In this document: in pieces, positions 9,466 through 15,096 of the stretch
How the letters are laid out: each line of letters starts with the position of its first letter
Numbering within the stretch: position 1 is the first letter of the stretch
Source of the DNA: SZUA-448 sp964602475
GTDB lineage: Bacteria; Bacillota; Clostridia; Lachnospirales; Lachnospiraceae
Assembly: GCA_964602475.1 (NCBI GenBank)
Contig: CAZRRN010000008.1
Location: forward strand, 3,003-67,002
Direction of reading: 5' to 3'
Length of the DNA stretch: 64,000 nucleotides
Position numbers and translations under genes: made by a program
Notes under the pieces: model-generated
Told to the model about the DNA's origin: nothing
What the model saw: the letters and a program-made list of their open reading frames with translations, nothing else
The model's database searches: none

Positions 9466-9506
9466 AGCCCTTCTCTAATGGTAATTCCATAGGGAAGGGC
9501 TTATTT
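9466..9506 (+). terminator. intrinsic terminator after clpB
   Basis: The stem AGCCCTTC/GAAGGGCT (9466-9473/9494-9501), extended by inner pairs ATGG/CCAT, is followed by TTATTT. Confidence 0.75.
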
Positions 9507-9529
9507 CATCTACTAGATAAAGTTTATAA

Positions 9530-9641
9530 TAAATATGTTGACAAACGACATATGTCGTGATAAGATATAGCACGACAGCTGACATATGACGCGAAACGAC
9601 ACATGTCAGAAAACGACATATGTCAGCAAGCGACATAATTG
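9530..9641. promoter_or_regulatory. operator array: GACATATGTC-like sites at exact 17-bp pitch
   Basis: Ten-base sites start at 9547 (GACATATGTC), 9564 (GATATAGCAC, weak), 9581 (GACATATGAC), 9598 (GACACATGTC), 9615 (GACATATGTC) and 9632 (GACATAATTG, half site), each exactly 17 bp after the previous one. A further 7-of-10 match, TAAATATGTT, lies one step upstream at 9530 and overlaps the -35 box. The seven-base spacers are not conserved apart from a common final AAC or AGC. The array spans from the -35 box across the start of transcription into the leader. The obvious binding protein is the PadR regulator encoded directly downstream (inference). Confidence 0.8.
9538..9566 (+). promoter_or_regulatory. 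promoter of the PadR operon
   Basis: A perfect -35 TTGACA (9538-9543) and -10 TAAGAT (9561-9566) are separated by 17 bp. The palindrome CGACATATGTCG at 9546-9557 fills the spacer, so a bound regulator would block RNA polymerase directly. Confidence 0.8.
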
Positions 9642-9647
9642 ACGTAC

Positions 9648-9664
9648 GATATACAGCGTATATC
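9648..9664. repeat. perfect inverted repeat in the padR leader
   Basis: GATATAC and GTATATC flank a three-base centre (AGC). It lies directly after the 17-bp array but breaks its pitch, so it may be a separate site or an RNA hairpin. Confidence 0.6.
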
Positions 9665-9717
9665 AATGCGGCAGAACATACGTCTTTTGAACGAGCACTA
9701 CGAAACGGAGAATTTGT

Positions 9718-10059
9718 ATGAAGACAGAACCGTTAACTGAAAGCTATTTTTATATTCTACTGTGCCTGGCTCGAGGGAGGAACCATGGCTACGGGATCAT
9801 GACGGAGACCGACCGGATGTCGGACGGTCGGGTAAAGATCGGTTCAGGAACGATGTACGGTGCAGTCAGTAATATGATAAAGAAGAAGTGGATCAAAGAA
9901 GCCTTAAGCGACGCCCCTGAAGATTACCGGAAACGGCTGTATGAACTGACCCAGGAAGGAGAAAGAATTCTGCAGGCAGAAATCGGACGGCTGTGTGAGC
10001 TTTTACAGAATGCGAAGGACTGTGGACTATACCAGCCGCCGAACAGTAACAAACTCTGA
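9718..10059 (+). CDS. PadR-family transcriptional regulator
   Basis: The 113-residue protein has the PadR winged helix: ESYFYILLCLARGRNHGYGIM is the first helix pair with the typical HGYGI motif, GSGTMYGAVSNMIKKKW is the recognition helix region, and YELTQEGERIL is the wing and dimer helix. PadR proteins usually repress nearby transporter or membrane-protein genes and their own gene. It is the first gene of a three-gene operon, 14 bp before the DUF2812 gene, and is preceded by the 17-bp operator array, which it probably binds. The start ATG at 9718 has a modest ACGGAG site. Confidence 0.92.
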   Translation: MKTEPLTESYFYILLCLARGRNHGYGIMTETDRMSDGRVKIGSGTMYGAVSNMIKKKWIKEALSDAPEDYRKRLYELTQEGERILQAEIGRLCELLQNAKDCGLYQPPNSNKL

Positions 10060-10072
10060 TTGGAGAACGAAG

Positions 10073-11029
10073 ATGAGCAAAAAGAGAGCAAGAAAGACAA
10101 TTCCGGTTTTATTTCTGGCATGGGATTATGAAAATGAAGAGCGGTATATAAACCGACAGGCAGAAAAAGGCTGGCAGCTGGTTTGCGGAAGAACATTTTC
10201 GCATACATATGAACGATCGGACCAGAAATACCGGTGCCGTCTGGACTTCTTTCAAATGAACCGGAAAAGCGAAGAAGAAGCAAAGAGGTATTTGGATCTT
10301 AATGCTGACATGGGCTGGGAGTACGTCGGGTCTGCCATTAACGGCTGGAATTATTTCCGAAAGAAATATGTAGAGGGGACAGACGAGGAAGAATATGCCC
10401 TGTACACAGACAATGAGTCTCTTTCGGAAATGCTTGGACGACTTATTACATTCATGAGAATTTTTGAGATTCTGTCCTTTTGTAATGCAGTTAATATGCT
10501 GATGAGGGTTTTGGATTTTCAGACCTTTAGCAGTATTCTGCTTTGCATTATGCAGGTGCTGCTGTTGTTTCTGTTCGAATTCGGAATTATCCAGATGAAA
10601 CGAAAACAAAAAAGAAAGCCTGCACTGCGGTTTGGCAGAGTCGGCAGCTACATTGCATATGTCATGGCACTTGGCTGTCTGATAACCTTTTTTATTACCT
10701 TTCCATTGGTTTTTCGAACACCCTGTTACCATACGAGTTATCAGGGGAACCTGACTGAGATGGAGCTTGAGCTGAAGAACAGCTTTGAGGTTGGAAGTTC
10801 ACGAACCTATCGGCTGTCAATTGATATCAAGTCCGGTTCGCTTCCCGTTACCGTTTCCGTTACTGCATCAGATGGAACGATTCTTTATACGAGTGAAACC
10901 GCAAACCTGATAAAAGAGAATCAGAGACTGTACCTGAAAGAGGGAAGCTATTATCTGTTAATGGAACCGGCGGAGGAACCGGAGCTTCTCGAACGCGAGA
11001 CGAGGAAAATTTACATTTGTATTGAATAA
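10073..11029 (+). CDS. DUF2812 domain membrane protein
   Basis: The protein has 318 residues. The N-terminal DUF2812 domain (about residues 8-100) is recognised by FLAWDYENEERYINRQAEKGWQLV followed by a beta-rich part. Hydrophobic segments lie near residues 125-145, 150-175 and 195-215. The last 80 residues form a predicted beta-rich domain (YRLSIDIKSGSLPVTVSV, LYLKEGSYYLLM) probably outside the membrane. DUF2812 genes commonly sit next to PadR regulators, as here; their function is unknown. ATG at 10073 follows TGGAGAACGA; frame-open sequence upstream overlaps padR and is ignored. The C-terminal part resembles the end of the next gene product. Confidence 0.85.
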   Translation: MSKKRARKTIPVLFLAWDYENEERYINRQAEKGWQLVCGRTFSHTYERSDQKYRCRLDFFQMNRKSEEEAKRYLDLNADMGWEYVGSAINGWNYFRKKYVEGTDEEEYALYTDNESLSEMLGRLITFMRIFEILSFCNAVNMLMRVLDFQTFSSILLCIMQVLLLFLFEFGIIQMKRKQKRKPALRFGRVGSYIAYVMALGCLITFFITFPLVFRTPCYHTSYQGNLTEMELELKNSFEVGSSRTYRLSIDIKSGSLPVTVSVTASDGTILYTSETANLIKENQRLYLKEGSYYLLMEPAEEPELLERETRKIYICIE

Positions 11030-11033
11030 TAAA

Positions 11034-11064
11034 GTCTGTTATGCGCAAAAAGCAGCGCAGGAAT
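11034..11064 (+). repeat. 31-bp dispersed repeat, copy 1
   Basis: The sequence starting GTCTGTTATGCGCAAAAAGC matches 18197-18227 at 30 of 31 positions. Both copies lie just before the start of a membrane or exported protein gene and end in AGGAAT. Confidence 0.85.
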
Positions 11065-11074
11065 GGGGGATAAG

Positions 11075-12448
11075 ATGATGAATGAAAAGAAACGGGAATT
11101 ATTAAAACCGAAATTTTGGATGGGGCTGGTATGGTTTGCGGTTGTGATTGCGGTGATGATTTTTGGAATGGCACCGGTACAGATGACATTCGGCATGGCA
11201 GGGGTTGCAATTACAGAAGTAGTGCTATTAATTCTGGCTGTTCTTCCGGTCTTTTTCCTGAAATGGAAAGGGAAGGAGGTCTTTCCGTTCCGCAGAGCGT
11301 CCGGAAAACAGATTATCGGAACAATCCTTATCTGGCTCGGAGCATATCTCTTTGTTATGCTGTCAACAATGGTAATCGCCTACTTTTTCCCGGAGGAGCT
11401 GTTCGGAACTTCTTCGGCGTTGGGTACAATTTTTAACAGTATCAATCCGGTCGTTGCATTCCTGATTATTGCGGTTATGCCGGCATTCTGTGAAGAGATG
11501 CTGCATCGTGGGCTGATTCGTTATACCTTTAAAAATGTGAAAAACAAATGGATTGTTGTTACGGCGATGGGAATTATATTTGGAATATTTCATCTGGACT
11601 TCGTCCGTTTTATACCGACTGCCGTGCTTGGAGCAGCACTAACCTATGTGATGCTGGAAACCGATAATATACTTTTGCCGATGCTGATACATTTCATCAA
11701 TAATTCCATCAGTGCGTTTGCCACGCTGTCCGGCTCCGATGCTGTGACTGAGGAAGCGGTTGATCTTGCAGTGAATCAGATGAGCGGGTCGACGCTTGCG
11801 ATGGGCAGCTACTGCATCCTTGCGGTTGCGGTACCGTTTTTGCTGCTCTTTGGAGGTGCCCTGCTGCGTGCAGGAAAACGGACTATACCGGCTCCGCAGG
11901 AGGAAGATGCTTCTGGTAATGAAACCTTGGTTGCAGTTAAGAGTAGTCCATCCGAAGCCCCGGTGGCAGTTAAGCGTAGTCCATCCGGGCTGACGATGAA
12001 GAAGCTTCTGATTGCCAGTATCTGTTCGGCACTCTTTTTTGTTGCCGGAGTGACACTTGTCATGAACGGAATGAAGGATGTTGATATGGAAGAACTGCTG
12101 AAGCTTGGTGGCTATGATGGTTTGATGACAGAATATGTTTCACAGTTTGACGTCCGTGAAACGCAAAAAGTCGTAAGAAATCTGGAATCCACCTATCCGG
12201 TCTCTGTTGTGGCGGATGGTAATTATTCATTTAATATAACAGTAGAAGGCGGCAGCAGTGAATGCACAGTGGAGGTCTTACTCTATGATACGGAAAATAA
12301 TATTATATACCGCTCGGGAGAAGCAGGAGAAATGACGTTGGTTAGTGAACCAATGTCCTTCACCTCCGGTGATTATATTCTGGCCTTCTATTACCACAGC
12401 CATGGATTACAGGAAGACACCATCATTGTAAGAGCAGTTCTAAAGTAA
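11075..12448 (+). CDS. CPBP-family intramembrane protease homologue with C-terminal extension
   Basis: The 457-residue protein has the CPBP (Abi/CAAX-type) core of 6-8 membrane helices. The catalytic signatures are Glu140-Glu141 in CEEMLHRG, FHLDFVRF with its histidine, and HFINNSISA. Such enzymes cleave prenylated proteins, process peptides or give bacteriocin immunity. After a further helix pair (about 240-262 and 308-328) comes an extracytoplasmic tail of about 110 residues rich in beta strands (YSFNITVEGGSSECTVEVLL), which resembles the tail of the preceding DUF2812 protein. The start could be ATG 11063, 11075 or 11078; GGGGGA at 11065-11070 favours 11075 or 11078. It is the last gene of the PadR operon. 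Confidence 0.85.
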   Translation: MMNEKKRELLKPKFWMGLVWFAVVIAVMIFGMAPVQMTFGMAGVAITEVVLLILAVLPVFFLKWKGKEVFPFRRASGKQIIGTILIWLGAYLFVMLSTMVIAYFFPEELFGTSSALGTIFNSINPVVAFLIIAVMPAFCEEMLHRGLIRYTFKNVKNKWIVVTAMGIIFGIFHLDFVRFIPTAVLGAALTYVMLETDNILLPMLIHFINNSISAFATLSGSDAVTEEAVDLAVNQMSGSTLAMGSYCILAVAVPFLLLFGGALLRAGKRTIPAPQEEDASGNETLVAVKSSPSEAPVAVKRSPSGLTMKKLLIASICSALFFVAGVTLVMNGMKDVDMEELLKLGGYDGLMTEYVSQFDVRETQKVVRNLESTYPVSVVADGNYSFNITVEGGSSECTVEVLLYDTENNIIYRSGEAGEMTLVSEPMSFTSGDYILAFYYHSHGLQEDTIIVRAVLK

Positions 12449-12465
12449 CACCGGATTTAAAAAGC

Positions 12466-12502
12466 GAACAGGCGCCTGTTGGGGACAGACGCCTGTTCTT
12501 TG
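12466..12502 (+). terminator. terminator of the PadR operon
   Basis: The stem GAACAGGCG/CGCCTGTTC (12466-12474/12490-12498) with inner CTGT/ACAG pairs is followed by TTTGG. Between here and the next promoter at 12716 I see only AT-rich sequence without a gene. Confidence 0.75.
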
Positions 12503-12715
12503 GGGTTTAGAACAATATATTTAGGGGATCCATGTAATTGGGGATTACATGAACCTTTGGAAAGCAAGCTGATTTCGAATGTCTTTAACGCTTCGAATAT
12601 TTCCGTAACAACCTCTATATTTTGTATATCGACAATCAAAACGAAAACTTTACACCCCAAATCTACATTTTTAACTTTTTTATTTATTTAACTAATTAAG
12701 CATAATAAAATTGCA

Positions 12716-12743
12716 TTGACTTTTTTTTACTCCGGAATATAAT
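12716..12743 (+). promoter_or_regulatory. promoter of the rsgA leader transcript
   Basis: TTGACT at 12716-12721 and TATAAT at 12738-12743 are 16 bp apart. Transcription should begin near 12750, which gives a leader of about 330 bases before the rsgA start. Confidence 0.75.
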
Positions 12744-12793
12744 TACTCAGTTGCAATAATTATTTTGATTTATTGAAGGGGGCTGATTCTATT

Positions 12794-12826
12794 ATGAATA
12801 AGAGAAGATTGGTGAGAACACGATAA
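12794..12826 (+). CDS. possible Arg-rich leader peptide (10 residues)
   Basis: ATG at 12794 opens the frame MNKRRLVRTR and stops at TAA 12824-12826. GAAGGGGG at 12775-12782 is a plausible ribosome binding site about 11 bases upstream. Four of ten codons are arginine (AGA AGA AGA CGA) and one is lysine. It lies early in a long leader ahead of a terminator, which is the arrangement of attenuation leader peptides. The peptide is too short to prove coding. Confidence 0.45.
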   Translation: MNKRRLVRTR

Positions 12827-12836
12827 CCGGATAACG

Positions 12837-12858
12837 GTACGCTTGTTTACGGGCGTAC
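12837..12858 (+). promoter_or_regulatory. leader hairpin after the short reading frame
   Basis: GTACGC (12837-12842) pairs with GCGTAC (12853-12858). A ribosome paused at the stop codon of the 10-codon frame would cover the 5' arm. Confidence 0.45.
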
Positions 12859-12860
12859 AA

Positions 12861-12918
12861 CAGCAACCTTTCGCGAATACTGTATGATGCAGACTTGCTG
12901 ATTGGCGGGTCTTTTTTT
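12861..12918 (+). terminator. attenuator: terminator with competing antiterminator
   Basis: The terminator stem AGACTTGCT/GGCGGGTCT (12891-12899/12904-12912, three G-U pairs, loop GATT) is followed by seven T residues. CAGCAA at 12861-12866 can pair instead with TTGCTG at 12895-12900, which uses the 5' arm of the terminator. The two structures exclude each other. The terminator lies about 160 bp before the rsgA start, so read-through is needed for expression. No known riboswitch class was recognised. Confidence 0.6.
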
Positions 12919-13078
12919 GTTCCCAAAAATCAATTGGCAAAATGAAAAAGTGTTAAGTCACATCTACAAATCCGCAGATAACTGTATCAGTCGTTATGTG
13001 ATAATTTGGATTTATACAAACAAAGATACAGTTTGGGACGGTAAAGCGAAGAAACAGAACCAAAATAAGGAGAAAAGC

Positions 13079-13212
13079 ATGAAACAAATGAAACAGAAAA
13101 CAATGATGAAACAGGATGCAACGGTGAAACAGAAAGAAGCACTGAAACAGAAAGAAGCGCTGAAACAGGAAGCAACAATGAAACAGGAAACAATGATGAA
13201 ACAGAAAGCAAC
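13079..13212 (+). repeat. in-frame tandem repeat in the rsgA N terminus
   Basis: Copies of ATGAAACAG, CTGAAACAG or GTGAAACAG, with variable GAAAGCA fillers, recur about ten times in multiples of three bases. They encode Met, Lys, Gln, Glu, Ala and Thr only. Slippage would change the length of the N-terminal tail without shifting the frame. Confidence 0.85.
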
Positions 13213-14194
13213 AAGCAGAGCACGAATCGTCAGTGTCCGGAGAGAAAGCTACACCGTAATATTGGTACAAGAAGACAATGCCCCGGTAAATGATACAGAA
13301 TATACGGCTGTATTGAAAGGAACCTTTTATAAAGCCGGAGCGGAATACCCGATTATAGGAGATTATGTGGATGTTTGTTATAATCCGTCCGGTGAGTCCG
13401 TGATTGAACGAGTTTATCCGAGAAAAAGTGTCTTCCTGCGTTCCGATCAGTCCGGACATGCAGCGGGCTATGTAAAGAACATGAAGAGACAGGCTTTTGC
13501 AGCAAATTTTGATGATGTATTCATCGTAACGTCACTGAATCAGAATTTTAATCTGGACAGGATTGCGAGATATATCAGCATTACGCTGCAAAGCGGCGCA
13601 GAACCGGTTGTAATCCTTACCAAGGCAGATCTTTGCGAGGATGTCAAAGCATATGAAACACAGGTTTGCGCACTGTCTGACCGTGCAGAGGTGATTGCAG
13701 TCAGTGCAGTCAGCGGATTTGGACTTGACAGGCTGAATAAGTATATGAAGAAGGGAGCTACCATTGCGCTTCTTGGTTCCTCCGGTGTCGGAAAATCAAC
13801 CTTGATCAATGCGGTTGCAGGAAAGGAGGTTATGACGGTCGGTACCATCCGGGAAGAGGATGGTAGGGGGCGGCATACAACAACGCACCGGCAGATTATC
13901 TACCTGCCGTCAGGAGTTGCGGTGATTGATACACCGGGAGTCCGTGAACTTGGGGTTGTACAGGCAGAGGAAGGAATTGATGATACTTTTGCTGATCTAA
14001 CGGAGCTAACGGCTCTGTGCCGTTTCGGAAACTGTTCACACAGAACCGAGCCGGGGTGCGCAGTAAGGAGGGCACTGGAGAACGGGGAGCTTTCAGAAAA
14101 GCGTTGGAAAATGTATTGCAAGCTTCATGCTGAAAACAACTGGAGTACAAAAAAACTTTTTTCAACATCGAATAAACAGCTAACAGAAAAATAA
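13079..14194 (+). CDS. rsgA: ribosome small subunit-dependent GTPase RsgA
   Basis: The 371-residue protein is a circularly permuted GTPase that helps mature the 30S subunit. In order it has an OB-fold, G4 (LTKADL), G1 (GSSGVGKSTLIN), G3 (DTPGVRELG) and the C-terminal zinc knuckle CRFGNCSHRTEPGC. AAGGAGA at 13067-13073 fixes ATG at 13079. Unusually, the first 44 residues are a repetitive MKQ/KQKEA stretch that precedes the normal start of the family. The frame is open upstream to 12902, but that part overlaps the attenuator and has no homology. It has its own promoter and a long regulated leader. Confidence 0.93.
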   Translation: MKQMKQKTMMKQDATVKQKEALKQKEALKQEATMKQETMMKQKATSRARIVSVRRESYTVILVQEDNAPVNDTEYTAVLKGTFYKAGAEYPIIGDYVDVCYNPSGESVIERVYPRKSVFLRSDQSGHAAGYVKNMKRQAFAANFDDVFIVTSLNQNFNLDRIARYISITLQSGAEPVVILTKADLCEDVKAYETQVCALSDRAEVIAVSAVSGFGLDRLNKYMKKGATIALLGSSGVGKSTLINAVAGKEVMTVGTIREEDGRGRHTTTHRQIIYLPSGVAVIDTPGVRELGVVQAEEGIDDTFADLTELTALCRFGNCSHRTEPGCAVRRALENGELSEKRWKMYCKLHAENNWSTKKLFSTSNKQLTEK

Positions 14195-14276
14195 AATCAC
14201 AATACGAGATAATTAATGCAATACACTCACGAAACAAGAAGAAACGGTTGCCAAAGGAAATAAAGAGGAAATAGTA

Positions 14277-14305
14277 TTGAATAACTGAAGCAAATAGATT
14301 ATAAT
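14277..14305 (+). promoter_or_regulatory. promoter of the TetR gene
   Basis: TTGAAT at 14277-14282 and TATAAT at 14300-14305 are 17 bp apart. Confidence 0.75.
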
Positions 14306-14344
14306 ATGTATATTATTATTCACAAGACAAATGGAGAAGCGATT

Positions 14345-14977
14345 ATGCCGGAGTCAAAAACCAATATGAAGGATCGTATTCTGGAGGCAACCGTACAATG
14401 GAATACAGAACACCCGTTTCAAGAACCGCAGCTTACCCAGCTTGCCGCTCTGGTAGGCATTTCATCAAGGACACTAAGCCGGTATTTTCCAAGTAAGGAG
14501 GATTTACTTGGTCAGGCATCCATGAAGTACATTGCACAAAGAACAGAAGAATATAGAAATCTTCTTAAAATAATAAGCACGAGCGGATGTTCCGGCGTGA
14601 ACCAGATTCGAACCTTCTTATGTGGACAAAAAACAGCATTCCAGAACGATCCGCTCAGTATTCAGGTTTTTGCAGTTGCGAATATGAGGTGTGCCGAATA
14701 TGCCATAAAAAACAGACAGCCGTTCAGTATGGCATCAGGTGAAGTGCGGCAGCTTATTATAGCAATGCTCGAAGCAGGAAAAAAGGATGGATCAATCAGA
14801 GCCGATCTTGATAACAGCTTAATGATCGAACTGATGACTGCAGGGTTTTACGGACTGATGCAGCAGATTGCCACGGTCTGTGCAACAGAATCAACTCATT
14901 ATGAAGAGAAAAAAACAGTTTCATTATATAAGGAATTCTGCAGGATGCTAGAGTGGTATGTAGATCCGACACGGTAA
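14345..14977 (+). CDS. TetR-family transcriptional regulator
   Basis: The 210-residue protein has the TetR N-terminal DNA-binding fold: KDRILEATVQW is helix 1, and LTQLAALVGISSRTLSRYFPSKEDLL is the helix-turn-helix with the family YF.SKEDL signature. The remaining 140 residues are the all-helical ligand and dimer domain, which does not reveal the effector. ATG at 14345 is used because GGAG at 14333-14336 precedes it. The gene has its own promoter. Its targets are not evident; the signalling operon 120 bp downstream is one candidate. Confidence 0.9.
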   Translation: MPESKTNMKDRILEATVQWNTEHPFQEPQLTQLAALVGISSRTLSRYFPSKEDLLGQASMKYIAQRTEEYRNLLKIISTSGCSGVNQIRTFLCGQKTAFQNDPLSIQVFAVANMRCAEYAIKNRQPFSMASGEVRQLIIAMLEAGKKDGSIRADLDNSLMIELMTAGFYGLMQQIATVCATESTHYEEKKTVSLYKEFCRMLEWYVDPTR

Positions 14978-14993
14978 TTTTTTGCATTTCTGT

Positions 14994-15003
14994 GACATAT
15001 GTC
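14994..15003. promoter_or_regulatory. extra copy of the GACATATGTC palindrome
   Basis: The perfect 10-bp palindrome found in the PadR operator array recurs here once, about 95 bp before the response regulator gene. A TTGCAT at 14982-14987 just upstream could be a -35 box, which would again place the palindrome between -35 and -10. Confidence 0.5.
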
Positions 15004-15096
15004 TGTCAAATGAAAAAAAGTCTGGTAAAGGGGGATGCAGCGATATAAGGATAAAGAAAAAAGATATGCAATACTATACGAACAGGTGGTGTATTA

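Noticed and set aside
9530..9641. Considered as a mini CRISPR array because of regular repeat and spacer units.
   Set aside because: The repeated part is only 10 bp, the spacers are 7 bp, several units are degenerate, no cas gene is present, and the array overlaps a good promoter.
12953..13459. Long open frame on the minus strand opposite the start of rsgA.
   Set aside because: It is low complexity because it mirrors the rsgA repeat, has no ribosome binding site and no family similarity.
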